Assembly: GCA_022820505.1 (NCBI GenBank)
Contig: JAJEFK010000021.1
Span: 186,001 to 250,000 of the forward strand
From: Acidimicrobiia bacterium
GTDB lineage: Bacteria > Actinomycetota > Acidimicrobiia > Acidimicrobiales > Poriferisodalaceae
DNA length: 64,000 nucleotides
Direction of reading: 5' to 3'
The notes below the pieces were generated by a model. It was given only the letters and a program-made list of their open reading frames with translations, did not search any database and was not told the DNA's origin. Shown in pieces: positions 52,751-61,606 of the stretch (positions within the stretch are counted from its first letter, which is position 1; the number at the start of each line of letters is the position of its first letter). Made by a program: the position numbers and the translations under genes.

Positions 52751-54342
52751 GCAGCGCGTCCGGTCTCGGCGATTTCGGAATCGATCACCACCTGGCGTCC
52801 GGCGACGGCTTCCAGCAGCTCGCTGCGGGCTCGGGCTGTGAAGAGCTCGACAGAGGTGTCGACGCCAGGTGAGACACGTGCGATCAGCCGGAGTTCGCCG
52901 TCGGGCTGCATGCCCGACTCCCCGGGCTCGTTCGCGACGCGGATGCGTGTCACCACCTGACGATTGGAGCGGTCCAATCCGATCGCCACGCGCAGCATTG
53001 CCGCCATCCAGCGCACTTTGTTCTTGTCTGCCGAGCCCAGGGAGGCGAACTCAGGGTGCTTGGACTTGGGCGCACTCTTGCGGTGGTAGCGGGCGACCTG
53101 GGCGATGATCTCGATCTCTCGCTCGGTGAAGCCGGTGAGATGCTCACTGTTGCGGATGATGTAGTAGCTGTGGCGGTGGTGGGCGCTGTGGGAGACGAAT
53201 ATCCCAACGTTGTGCAGCAGCGAGGCCGCCTCGAACAGCTCCCGGTCATCTTCGCCGAGACCGTGCAGCGTGCTCAGGCCGTCGAACAGCTCCAGCGCCA
53301 GGTCCGTGATGTGCTCGGCGTGGCCAAGATCCTCGTGGTAGCTGTTCGCCACGTACATCACGCCCGAGCGCCGCAGATCTTCGAGACGATGGAACGGGTC
53401 CAGCCCCGGCGCAGCCGCTCGCCGCATCTGCTCGAACAGGATCCCCTCGCGCAGGGCGTAGTCGGACACCTCCATGCGCTTGATGCCGAGCAGCTTGAAC
53501 GTCTCAGACAGCAACAGGGCGCCGCCCACGATGATGTCGGCCCGGCGTTCCTCCAGCCCTTCGATGGCGAGCCGGCGCTCCGGCGTCGTCGCGCCGACAA
53601 GATCTGCCGTGAGCGAACGCAGTTCCTTCGCTGTGAACGACAGCCGCCCGGTGCGACTCTCGCGATCACCGCGCCGGATAGCGCACATGCGTGCCAGGGC
53701 CAAGATCGTTCCTGACGAGCCGACAGCAGTCTCGAAGCCGACCTCGTCGATCTCGGCTGGCAGGTGCCCGAGGAATGACTCGATGTAGATGCGGCACTCC
53801 CGAACGGCACGCTTGCGCGCCCGGCCCTGGGGGAAGAAGCGGTCAGTGAGCCGGATCGAGCCGAGCTTGAGACTGCGGAGCAGCAGCGGCTCGGCACCGT
53901 CGCCGACGATGAACTCGGTGGAGCCGCCGCCGATGTCGATGACCAGGTGTCGCTTGTCGAGCAGCGGGACGGCCGCCAGCACGCCGAGGTGGATCAGCCG
54001 AGCCTCCTCGACTCCGGAGACCACCTCGATGCTGACGCCGGCCTCGGAGAGGGCCCGTGCTACAAACTCGCCTCGGTTGTCGGCCTCCCGCACCGCGCTG
54101 GTGGCCACGGCCGTGATCGAAGAGGCACCGGCGTGGTCGGCGATGCGTCGCATTCGATCGAGCGTCGAGATGCCGCGATCCATCGCATCAGGCTCCAGAC
54201 GCTTCATGTCCTCGCCACCTGAGCCCAGTCGGACCGGCTCGCGCTCGCGTGTCAGCACCTCGAAATGGCCATCCGCGTCCACCGATGCGACAACGAGGTG
54301 GAACGAGTTGGTTCCCACGTCGATCGCCGCGATGACGCTCAC
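52678..54342 (-). CDS. exopolyphosphatase / guanosine pentaphosphatase (Ppx/GppA)
   Basis: A 554-residue ASKHA-fold phosphatase acting on polyphosphate or pppGpp. GTG 54342 gives the usual IAAIDVGTNSFHLVVA start. Motifs: AVATSAVREADNRGEFV, VVSGVEEARLIHLGV, LVIDIGGGSTEFIVGDG, KLGSIRLTDRFF and ETAVGSSGTILALA. The HD-type helical domain (about 310-480) has YHEDLGHAEHI, ASLLHNVGIFVSHSAHHRHS and QVARYHRKSAPKSKHPEF. The last 24 residues (HPTNGMRSTQPTRI) are encoded antisense to the nucleotidase end and look non-conserved. Confidence 0.9.
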   Translation of the reverse strand: MSVIAAIDVGTNSFHLVVASVDADGHFEVLTREREPVRLGSGGEDMKRLEPDAMDRGISTLDRMRRIADHAGASSITAVATSAVREADNRGEFVARALSEAGVSIEVVSGVEEARLIHLGVLAAVPLLDKRHLVIDIGGGSTEFIVGDGAEPLLLRSLKLGSIRLTDRFFPQGRARKRAVRECRIYIESFLGHLPAEIDEVGFETAVGSSGTILALARMCAIRRGDRESRTGRLSFTAKELRSLTADLVGATTPERRLAIEGLEERRADIIVGGALLLSETFKLLGIKRMEVSDYALREGILFEQMRRAAAPGLDPFHRLEDLRRSGVMYVANSYHEDLGHAEHITDLALELFDGLSTLHGLGEDDRELFEAASLLHNVGIFVSHSAHHRHSYYIIRNSEHLTGFTEREIEIIAQVARYHRKSAPKSKHPEFASLGSADKNKVRWMAAMLRVAIGLDRSNRQVVTRIRVANEPGESGMQPDGELRLIARVSPGVDTSVELFTARARSELLEAVAGRQVVIDSEIAETGRAAHPTNGMRSTQPTRITSGSVSAPP

Positions 54343-54440
54343 GCATCGCAACGCTAGAGGGAGCGGTGCGCGGCCCAGATGATGTCGGCTCAGCGATGGT
54401 TGCGGTCGGCCCGCCATGACGCCCCACTAGCGTTCCGCCG

Positions 54441-54851
54441 ATGGCGACGCACGCGACCCAGATCGTGCCCCGATTCGGCGAGCTGGACCCGTACAACCAC
54501 GTCAACCATGCGGTCTATGTGTCGTACTTCGAGGCAGCACGCTGTCTGGCGCTGGAATCCGCCGATCTCGCACTGCCGGACCTGTCAGATCAGGATGTCC
54601 AGATCGTGGTGACGAATTTGGAAGTGCGTTTCCGGGCGCCGGCGACCGCCCGCGACACGCTGCGCGTCGAGACCGAATTGGTCGAGCGTCGTCGCGCAAG
54701 CACGCGCTGGCAGCAGCGGATCATCCGTGAGTCCGACGACGCGGTGCTGGTGGAGGGCCACTTGACTGCGGCCATCTGCGACAACAGCGGCAGGCCCCGT
54801 CGCCCGCCTCCTGGCCTGATGGACAAGTTCGCCGCGCTGACCCCCGGCTAG
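54441..54851 (+). CDS. acyl-CoA thioesterase, 4HBT/YbgC-like hotdog protein
   Basis: A 136-residue hotdog-fold thioesterase. RFGELDPYNHVNHAVYVSYFEAAR is the diagnostic N-terminal helix with the catalytic aspartate; VVTNLEVRFRAPATARDTLRVET and QQRIIRESDDAVLVEGHLTAAI complete the fold. It hydrolyses a small acyl- or aryl-CoA. It is divergent from ppx with about 100 bp between. The first copy of the 54-bp repeat begins on the base after its stop codon. Confidence 0.9.
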   Translation: MATHATQIVPRFGELDPYNHVNHAVYVSYFEAARCLALESADLALPDLSDQDVQIVVTNLEVRFRAPATARDTLRVETELVERRRASTRWQQRIIRESDDAVLVEGHLTAAICDNSGRPRRPPPGLMDKFAALTPG

Positions 54852-54980
54852 ACGACGGGGGACAATCCGCCGCCTGTGCTGGTTGCGACGGCGGGCTGGT
54901 CTCAGACGACGGGAGACAATCCGCCGCCTGTGCTGGTTGCGACGGCGGGCTGGTCTCAGACGACGGGGGACAATCCGCCG
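54852..54980. repeat. 54-bp tandem repeat derived from the 3' end of the SDR gene
   Basis: Two full copies (54852-54905 and 54906-54959), differing at one visible base, plus a partial third copy of about 20 bases that is the real SDR C-terminus. Read on the minus strand, each unit encodes GGLSPVV followed by a TGA stop and then a 10-residue spacer. The unit is 18 codons, so frame is preserved. The array fills the whole space between the convergent thioesterase and SDR stops. Confidence 0.88.
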
Positions 54981-55741
54981 TCGATGTTGATTGCTGTGCC
55001 GGTGATGTAGCTGGCGGCATCGCTGGCGAGGAACAGGGCCAGGTTGGCGAATTCTTGGGCCTCGCCCATGCGCCCTGCGGGGATGCGATTCCCGATGGCC
55101 GCGGTGAATTCCTCGAAGGTGGTGTCGTGGGCCTCACGTTCCCAGCGTGTCTGCCACTGATGGGTGACGAGCAAACCCGTGATGAGCGCGTTCACGAGCA
55201 CCCCATCTGCAGCGAACTCCGATGCGAGCGCCTTGGTCATCGCCATGCCGGCCGCTCGGGTTGCTGAGGTGGGGCAGGTCTGCGCGCTGGCTGCCTTCGC
55301 ACCGACGTTCAGCGAGTTGATGACGCGCCCCCAGCCCTGGCTGCGCATGTGGGGAATGCAGAGTCGGCAGAGGCGGATCGCCGAGAAGAGCTTCAGATCG
55401 AGGTCGTCCTGCCAGTCGTCGTCAGTGATGTCGAGAAATGGCTTGGCATTCGATGTCCCGGAGTTGTTCACGAGGATGTCGATCGGACCGCAGGCCTCCA
55501 CCGCCTCGGCGTGGGCCCGTGCAACCTCGTCGGCCAGGCGGACATCGGCCGAAATGGCTGTGTGCGCCGCGCCAGGGTTCGCACCTCGGAGTGCTGCGAG
55601 GGTTTCGTCGAGCACGGTTTGGTCGCGAGCGACCACCGCCACTGATGCACCTGCAGCCGCGAAGGTCTCGGCCATCGCCCGTCCCAGACCCCGGCTGCCC
55701 CCGGTGATCAGCGCTGTGCGGCCGTCAAGTCTCAATTCCAT
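54956..55741 (-). CDS. SDR-family protein with non-canonical active site
   Basis: A 261-residue short-chain dehydrogenase-like protein starting at ATG 55741; upstream extension is noise. It has the cofactor loop ITGGSRGLGRAMAE, ISADVRLADEV, NNSGTSNAKPFLDI and a C-terminal YITGTAINIDGGLSPVV. Where most SDRs have YxxxK, this one reads CPTSATRAAGMAMTKA, lacking both the tyrosine and the lysine. I recall a subfamily with PTSxTRAAG here, so it may be a real variant rather than decay. The reaction is uncertain. The last seven codons are copied in the tandem repeat downstream. Confidence 0.87.
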   Translation of the reverse strand: MELRLDGRTALITGGSRGLGRAMAETFAAAGASVAVVARDQTVLDETLAALRGANPGAAHTAISADVRLADEVARAHAEAVEACGPIDILVNNSGTSNAKPFLDITDDDWQDDLDLKLFSAIRLCRLCIPHMRSQGWGRVINSLNVGAKAASAQTCPTSATRAAGMAMTKALASEFAADGVLVNALITGLLVTHQWQTRWEREAHDTTFEEFTAAIGNRIPAGRMGEAQEFANLALFLASDAASYITGTAINIDGGLSPVV

Positions 55742-55842
55742 ACGCGCACCATATTTCTGGGCGCTGTCTCGCGCTCGATCTGGGCGCTGCCGCTGGCGCC
55801 GAGGCCCGGTGCGCTGGGGCCAGTCGTGCGCGACGATGTGGC

Positions 55843-56874
55843 ATGCGCACGGGACTGGTGACCGGCAAGGAACGATTCGAGCTGCGGGAGGTCGACGAGC
55901 CGACGCCCGGGCCGGGCGAGGCGCTGGTGGAGATCTCGCTCTGCGGGATCTGCGGCAGCGACGTGCACGCCTATGCCGAAGGCTGGCCCTATGCACCAGG
56001 CATCTGCGGCCACGAGTGGGTCGGCAGCATCGTTGCCGTGGATGCTGATGTTCAGGTCGTGGGCGTGGGCGACCGCGTCACGGGCGGTCTGGCACCGGGC
56101 TGCGGCCAGTGCCCGGAATGCCGCGCCGATCACCCGGCCTACTGCTCCACGGCGCGCTCGTACTACATGGGCCCCAAGGCCCCGGCCTCGGGCGGCTTCG
56201 CGCCTTTCATGGCGGCGAGCGCGGACCGACTGGTGCGCGTGCCCGATGAGCTCACCGACGACGACGCTGCAGTGATCGAGCCCGCCTCGGTTGCGTTGCA
56301 CGCGGTACGTCGCAGCCGATTGCGAGCGGGCGACGTGTCGTGCGTCGTCGGCTGCGGACCGATCGGCCTGCTGGTTGCCCAGTGCGCTCGCCTCGCGGGA
56401 GCGGGGACGGTGATCGCGGTCGAACCCGATGCCGGCCGGCGCCGCCTTGCGCTCGAGGTCGGAGCCGATGCGGCCGTAGCACCCGGCGCAGAGATGCGAG
56501 AAGCGGTGAACGAGGCCACCGGCGGCCTGCGGGCCGACATCGCCTTCGACTGCGCCGGCATCCCTCAGACGATCCAGCAGTCGGTGGACATGGTGCGCTA
56601 CGGCGGCTCGGTGTGCATTGTGGGCGTGACCGGCAGCGATGCCACGATCCGCCCGAACCGCTGGCTGTTCAAGGAAGTCTCGGTGGACACGTCACTGGCA
56701 TTCACGCTCGACGAGATGCGTGCCGCGGCCGGCTTCATCGCCGATGGCCGCATCAGCGTCGCCCCACTGGTGCAGGGCAAGATCACGCTCGATGAGCTGC
56801 CCCAGACGATCGACGATCTCGCGACCCGGCGCAACACGGCTATCAAGCTGCTGGTCGATCCCACTGCCGGCTGA
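55843..56874 (+). CDS. zinc-dependent alcohol dehydrogenase (MDR family)
   Basis: A 343-residue medium-chain dehydrogenase. Catalytic-zinc residues lie in LCGICGSDVHAY and ICGHEWVGSI with the Glu of VIEPASVALHAV; structural-zinc cysteines are in CGQCPECRADHPAYC. The NAD(P)-binding loop is VVGCGPIGLLVAQCARLAGA. It is similar to threonine, sorbitol and other polyol dehydrogenases; substrate not determined. It is divergent from the SDR gene by about 100 bp. Confidence 0.92.
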   Translation: MRTGLVTGKERFELREVDEPTPGPGEALVEISLCGICGSDVHAYAEGWPYAPGICGHEWVGSIVAVDADVQVVGVGDRVTGGLAPGCGQCPECRADHPAYCSTARSYYMGPKAPASGGFAPFMAASADRLVRVPDELTDDDAAVIEPASVALHAVRRSRLRAGDVSCVVGCGPIGLLVAQCARLAGAGTVIAVEPDAGRRRLALEVGADAAVAPGAEMREAVNEATGGLRADIAFDCAGIPQTIQQSVDMVRYGGSVCIVGVTGSDATIRPNRWLFKEVSVDTSLAFTLDEMRAAAGFIADGRISVAPLVQGKITLDELPQTIDDLATRRNTAIKLLVDPTAG

Positions 56875-56979
56875 ACGGATCGGAGTGTGCTCCTGGCTTC
56901 ACCGGCAGGCACCCCGAGCGCGGCCGTACGCTCTGTGCGGATCAGCTGATTCGGAGCGAGCTGTCGGAACGGGGGCCGC

Positions 56980-58530
56980 ATGAGCTGGGAGCCTGAGATC
57001 GCTGAGCTGCGCCGCCGCGAGGCGTTCGCCGAGGCGCTTGGCGGGCCCGACAAGGTCGAGCGCCAGCACTTCTTCGGCAAGATGACCGTGCGCGAGCGCA
57101 TTGACGCCATGGCCGACAAGGGCTCGTTCCACGAGATCGGCAAGACCGCCGGCGTCGCCGAGTACGACGATCACGGCAATCTCGTGCACTTGACGCCGTC
57201 GAACTTCATCTTCGGCCTTGCTCGTATCGACGACCGTCCCGTTGTCCTGTCCGGCGACGACTTCACCGTGCGCGGCGGCTCCTCCGACGCCACCATCCCC
57301 GAGAAGCGCAACGCGGCGGAGTCCATGGCCTACGAGATGCGGCTGCCGCACATCCGCCTGGTGGACGGCATGGGCGGCGGCGGCTCGGTCAAATCCATCG
57401 AGATGGCGGGCCGCACCTACATCCCCGAACTGCGGGGCTGGGACGTCATCGTGAATCACCTCTCGGTCGCGCCATCGGTGTCGTTGGCGCTGGGCTCGGT
57501 GGCGGGCATCGGTGCCGCCCGGGTGGCCACTGCGCACTACTCGGTCATCGTGCGCGACACCGCCCAGATGATGATTGCCGGGCCGGCACTCGTCGAGCAG
57601 GCGTCGCTGGGCGATCACGGCAAGGAAGAACTCGGCCACGCCGACATCCACACGGCCAACGGCGCAATTGACGACGTGGTGGACAGCGAGGACGAGGCGT
57701 TCGAGCGGGCACGCCGGTTCCTGTCCTACCTGCCCGCCAACGTGGACGAGCTGCCCGAGAGGGTGCTCACGGGCGACAGCCCGCAGCGGCGCGACGAGGA
57801 GCTGATCTCGATCGTGCCGCGTGAGCCACGGCGCGTCTACAAGATGCGCTCGATCATCGAGTCGGTCTGCGACCAGGGCAGCTTCTTCGAGATCGGCAGT
57901 CGCTGGGGGCGTTCGATTATCACCGGACTGGCACGCCTCGACGGGTGGCCGGTGGCGATCTTCGGCGAGGATCCCTACGTGTACGGCGGCGGCTGGACAG
58001 CTGACAGCTGCCGCAAGCTCATCCGCCTGCTCGACACTGCCTCCACGTTCCACCTGCCCGTGGTGCACCTGGCAGATTGCCCGGGCTTCCTGATCGGCAA
58101 GGAATCCGAGGAGAGCGGGACGATCCGCTTCGGATCGGCTGCCCTCGCCGCACTGGGACAGCTCACCGCCCCGTTCGCCTGTGTGGTCGTCCGCAAGGCA
58201 TTCGGCGTCGCCGGCGCGGCCAACAACCAGCCGGGCGCCCGCAGCTTCCGGGTGGCATGGCCCTCGGGTGACTGGGGCTCGCTGCCCATCGAAGGCGGCC
58301 TCGAGGTGGCCTACAAGCAGGACCTGGCCGACAGCGACACGCCCGACGAACTGCTCGAAGAGATCCGTGAGCGGCTGAACAGTGTCCGCTCGCCGCACCG
58401 CTCGGCCGAGTTCTTCGAGATCGAGGAGATCATCGACCCCCGCGACACCCGCCCGGTGCTGTGCGAGTGGGCAGATCTCGCGCGCCGCTCCCTCCGGCCC
58501 GGACCGAGTACCTTCGGCTACCGGCCGTAG
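56980..58530 (+). CDS. acyl-CoA carboxylase beta subunit (carboxyltransferase)
   Basis: A 516-residue carboxyltransferase of the PccB/AccD type, with two crotonase-like halves. First half: HFFGKMTVRERIDAMADKGSFHEIG, VVLSGDDFTVRGGSSDA, LVDGMGGGGSVKSIE and GSVAGIGAARVATAHYSVIV. Second half: SIIESVCDQGSFFEIGS, TGLARLDGWPVAIFGEDPYVYGG, HLADCPGFLIGKESEE and RKAFGVAGAANN. It would transfer a carboxyl from biotin to an acyl-CoA. No biotin carboxylase/BCCP gene is adjacent, so the alpha subunit must be elsewhere or the protein has a related decarboxylase role. Confidence 0.9.
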   Translation: MSWEPEIAELRRREAFAEALGGPDKVERQHFFGKMTVRERIDAMADKGSFHEIGKTAGVAEYDDHGNLVHLTPSNFIFGLARIDDRPVVLSGDDFTVRGGSSDATIPEKRNAAESMAYEMRLPHIRLVDGMGGGGSVKSIEMAGRTYIPELRGWDVIVNHLSVAPSVSLALGSVAGIGAARVATAHYSVIVRDTAQMMIAGPALVEQASLGDHGKEELGHADIHTANGAIDDVVDSEDEAFERARRFLSYLPANVDELPERVLTGDSPQRRDEELISIVPREPRRVYKMRSIIESVCDQGSFFEIGSRWGRSIITGLARLDGWPVAIFGEDPYVYGGGWTADSCRKLIRLLDTASTFHLPVVHLADCPGFLIGKESEESGTIRFGSAALAALGQLTAPFACVVVRKAFGVAGAANNQPGARSFRVAWPSGDWGSLPIEGGLEVAYKQDLADSDTPDELLEEIRERLNSVRSPHRSAEFFEIEEIIDPRDTRPVLCEWADLARRSLRPGPSTFGYRP

Positions 58531-58658
58531 GCCGGGGCCGAAGCGACCGGCACAGGGGCTATCGGCCCTGAGCCATCCAACCGGCCGCGTGGCAGACTCA
58601 GCGGCGAGCTGACCTGTAATCCAAGCAGGGCTGCATCTCGAGCAGGGGAGCGCACACC

Positions 58659-59909
58659 ATGGATCCCACCTACACCGACGAGGCCGACGACTACCGCGAG
58701 AAGATCCAGGCCTTCCTGGCCGAGCACCTGCCGGCCAACTGGGGCGGCATGGGTTCCCTCGACGACGAGGCCCGTGACCAGTTCGTGGAGGAGTGGCGAG
58801 CGCTGCTGTCGGACAATCAGCTGCTCGCGGTGTCGTGGCCGGTCGAGTACGGCGGCGCCGGGCTCAGCGAGGTCGAGCGTGTCGTGATGGCCGAGGAGTT
58901 CGCCAAGGCCGGGGTCCCGGTCGGCGGCGACAACGACGGATTCAGCATCACGATGGTCGGCAACGCCATCATCGAGTGCGGCACCGAGGAGCAGAAGCGC
59001 CACTTCCTGCCCAAGATCATCTCGGGCGAGCATCGCTGGTGCCAGGGCTACAGCGAGCCCGACAGCGGCTCAGACCTCGCCAACCTGGGCACGCGCGCCG
59101 TGCTCGACGGCGACGAGTGGGTGATCAACGGCCAGAAGATCTGGACCTCCAGCGGCCACACCGCCAACTGGATCTTCGTGCTGTGCCGCACCAACCCCAC
59201 CGAGGCCAAGCACCGCGGCATCTCGTTCCTGCTGGTGCCGGTGGACCAGCCCGGTGTGGAGATGCGCCCGATCATCAACATCAACAACCGGCACGACTTC
59301 AACGAGGTGTTCTTCACCGACGCCAAGACGGCGAAGGAGAACGTGGTCGGCGACGTGAACGACGGCTGGCGGGTCGCCAATGTGCTGCTCGGCTTCGAGC
59401 GGGGCCATGGCGCCACCACCGACGCGCTCCGCTTCCGGGACGAGCTCGACCGCATCACGGCAGTGGCCGTCGAGCGTGGTGCCAGCGACGATCCGCTCGT
59501 GCGTCAGGACCTCGCCCAAGCGCACGCCAAGGTCGAGATCATGAAGTGGATGGGCCAGCGCAACATCACCAACGTGCTGGCGGGCAAGGCCCCCGGGCCC
59601 GAGTCGTCGCTGCACAAGCTGCTGTGGAGCGAGTATCACCACTGGATCACCGAGTTCTCGATGGATCTGCTCGGCATGGAGGCGACGGCGCCCAGCGGCC
59701 ATCCCGCGGTGAACGGCATCAATACCGACGCTGTCGGGGCGGATTTCTCCTCGCTCGCGTGGGTGCAGACGTTCATGGGCGCGAGGCCCGGGACGATCTA
59801 TGCGGGCACGTCGGAGGTGCAGCGCAACATCGTCGGCGACCGGGTGCTCGGGCTGCCGCGTGAACCGCGTGCCGACGGCGGCCCGTGGAACCAGATCGGC
59901 AAGAGCTAG
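58659..59909 (+). CDS. acyl-CoA dehydrogenase
   Basis: A 416-residue acyl-CoA dehydrogenase of the larger actinobacterial type. Motifs: LAVSWPVEYGGAGLSEVERVVMAEEF, WCQGYSEPDSGSDLANLGTRA, QKIWTSSGHTANWIFVLCRT, FNEVFFTDAKTAKENVVGDVNDGW and GTIYAGTSEVQRNIVGDRVLGLPRE. Where many family members have a catalytic Glu near the C-terminus, this type uses a different position, so the base is not assigned. The SDR gene starts 10 bp after its stop, suggesting an operon. Confidence 0.93.
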   Translation: MDPTYTDEADDYREKIQAFLAEHLPANWGGMGSLDDEARDQFVEEWRALLSDNQLLAVSWPVEYGGAGLSEVERVVMAEEFAKAGVPVGGDNDGFSITMVGNAIIECGTEEQKRHFLPKIISGEHRWCQGYSEPDSGSDLANLGTRAVLDGDEWVINGQKIWTSSGHTANWIFVLCRTNPTEAKHRGISFLLVPVDQPGVEMRPIININNRHDFNEVFFTDAKTAKENVVGDVNDGWRVANVLLGFERGHGATTDALRFRDELDRITAVAVERGASDDPLVRQDLAQAHAKVEIMKWMGQRNITNVLAGKAPGPESSLHKLLWSEYHHWITEFSMDLLGMEATAPSGHPAVNGINTDAVGADFSSLAWVQTFMGARPGTIYAGTSEVQRNIVGDRVLGLPREPRADGGPWNQIGKS

Positions 59910-59919
59910 GGAGTTCACC

Positions 59920-60702
59920 ATGGAACTGCGACTGGACGGCAAGACGGCGCTGGTGACCGGCGGCTCGGCCGGCATCGGCAAGGGCATCGCGAAGTCGTTC
60001 GCCGATGCAGGCGCGAATGTGATGATCACCAGCCGCAAGGCCGACAAGTGCGAGGCGGCAGTGGCCGATCTGGCCGAGTCCGCCAGCGGCGAGGTGAGCT
60101 ACATCGCTTCGCACATCGGGCACCTCGAAGAGGCGGAGCGGGTGATGGATGGCACGATCGAGCGCTACGGGTCGCTGGACATCCTGGTCAACAACGCGGC
60201 CACGAACCCGTGGGCGGGCCCGATGATGGACTGCGACATCCCCCGGCTCGACAAGACGTATGAGGTGAACCTGCGCGCACCGCTGCAGTGGTCGCAGGTG
60301 GCGTGGGACAAGTGGATGGGCACCCACGGTGGCTCGGTCATCAATATCGCCTCAGTGGGCGGGCATCACACGTCTGAGGCGCTGGGCGTCTATTGCATGT
60401 TCAAGGACGCGCTCATGCACATGACCCGCCAGCTTGCGGCGGAGATGGGGCCGAAGGTGCGGGTGAACTGCATTGCGCCTGGGCTGATCCGCACTGACTT
60501 TGCGCGTGTGCTCTGGGATGGGCCCCGCGGCAAGATGATCGCCGATCAGCTGCCGCTCAAGCGGCTCGGCGAGCCGTCAGACATAGGCGAAGCCGCGCTG
60601 TTCCTGTCTGCTGCCGGCTCGTGGATGACCGGTCATGTCATGGATATCGACGGCGGCGAATGCGTGAAGATCTCCGGAGAGCTGCCGCTCGAAGAGGGCT
60701 GA
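59920..60702 (+). CDS. SDR-family oxidoreductase
   Basis: A 260-residue short-chain dehydrogenase from ATG 59920 after TAGGGAG; the track start is inside the acyl-CoA dehydrogenase. Motifs: VTGGSAGIGKGIAK, NNAATNPWAGPM, INIASVGGHHTSEA, YCMFK (catalytic Tyr-x3-Lys), CIAPGLIRTDFAR and VMDIDGGECV. It begins MELRLDGKTALVTGG, like the SDR at 54956, so the two are relatives, but this one keeps the catalytic pair. It probably reduces or oxidises a 3-oxo/hydroxyacyl intermediate alongside the upstream dehydrogenase; inference. Confidence 0.92.
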   Translation: MELRLDGKTALVTGGSAGIGKGIAKSFADAGANVMITSRKADKCEAAVADLAESASGEVSYIASHIGHLEEAERVMDGTIERYGSLDILVNNAATNPWAGPMMDCDIPRLDKTYEVNLRAPLQWSQVAWDKWMGTHGGSVINIASVGGHHTSEALGVYCMFKDALMHMTRQLAAEMGPKVRVNCIAPGLIRTDFARVLWDGPRGKMIADQLPLKRLGEPSDIGEAALFLSAAGSWMTGHVMDIDGGECVKISGELPLEEG

Positions 60703-60736
60703 GCCGGGCTGATCTGGCGCCGCGCCGAGCCGCCGT

Positions 60737-61537
60737 TCAGACGGCGGCGAACCCTGGCAGCGTCATGAGCCACTCGATGACCTGTTGTGGGTCCTCGACC
60801 ATGGCGTTGTGACCGAGACCGGCAAACACAAACGGCGCCGTGACGCCTGCCGCCAGCGGATTCGCTGACGCTGCTGCGGCGAGATCGTCGTGGTGGTCGG
60901 CAGCCACCAGCGGGTCATGCTCCCCGATCGCCATGGCGATCGGGCACTTCGCCACCGGCAGCAATGCCGCGAGATCGGGCGGACCAACGCTCACGGTGGC
61001 GGGATCCTGCGACGCACGCCAGGGCAGTTCCTGGCCCGAATCGCCGGCCACGCCCGCGTCGATGGCTGCCGCCAGGCGCGGATCATCGGCCGCGATGATG
61101 CCGAACAGGCCCGACAGCTTCAAGAACCACTCTGCGGCCGCTTGGCGGTCATCGAACCTTCGTGGCGGCCGGGCAGCGAGACCGTCGATGCGGTCCAGCT
61201 CTTCGTCGGACCAGCGGATCTTGACGCCGATGGTGGCGACCGATGCCGGGGCGGGACCGAACCAGCCTGACGCGAGCGCGAGCGCAACGGCGCCGCCCAT
61301 GGAGTGCCCGACGACGGCGTAGGGCTGCGCTGCGTACTCGCTGTCCAGCGTTGCTGCGACGTCGGCTGCCATCGCCCCGAACGAGTAATTGCCGGTCCAG
61401 GGGGCCCGTCCGTGCCCTCGGAAGTCTGGCGTCAGCACTGAGGTGCCGCGAGCGCTGAGCAGCTCGGCCACGCCGTCCCACACATGGCGGTTGGCGCCGA
61501 GCCCGTGCAGCAGCACCAGAACCGGCTGCTCAGCCAT
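60737..61537 (-). CDS. alpha/beta hydrolase
   Basis: A 266-residue alpha/beta-hydrolase from ATG 61537; GTG 61591 would add 18 Arg/Ala-rich residues. Motifs: oxyanion region LLHGLGANRHVW, DFRGHGRAPW, nucleophile elbow GHSMGGAVALALA, acid GEHDPLV and base histidine in AGLGHNAMVEDP. All catalytic residues are present. Substrate (ester, lactone or C-C bond) unknown. It lies 69 bp behind the enoyl-CoA hydratase on the same strand and may be co-transcribed. Confidence 0.88.
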   Translation of the reverse strand: MAEQPVLVLLHGLGANRHVWDGVAELLSARGTSVLTPDFRGHGRAPWTGNYSFGAMAADVAATLDSEYAAQPYAVVGHSMGGAVALALASGWFGPAPASVATIGVKIRWSDEELDRIDGLAARPPRRFDDRQAAAEWFLKLSGLFGIIAADDPRLAAAIDAGVAGDSGQELPWRASQDPATVSVGPPDLAALLPVAKCPIAMAIGEHDPLVAADHHDDLAAAASANPLAAGVTAPFVFAGLGHNAMVEDPQQVIEWLMTLPGFAAV

Positions 61538-61606
61538 CGCAGCGCCCGATCTGCGGTTGGCTCTGCCGGAAGCGGCTGCGGGCAGTGCCACGCCCGTCTT
61601 GAGTGC

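Noticed and set aside
54852-54980. CRISPR-like repeat
   Set aside because: Units are contiguous with no unique spacers, and they copy coding sequence; this is a tandem duplication.
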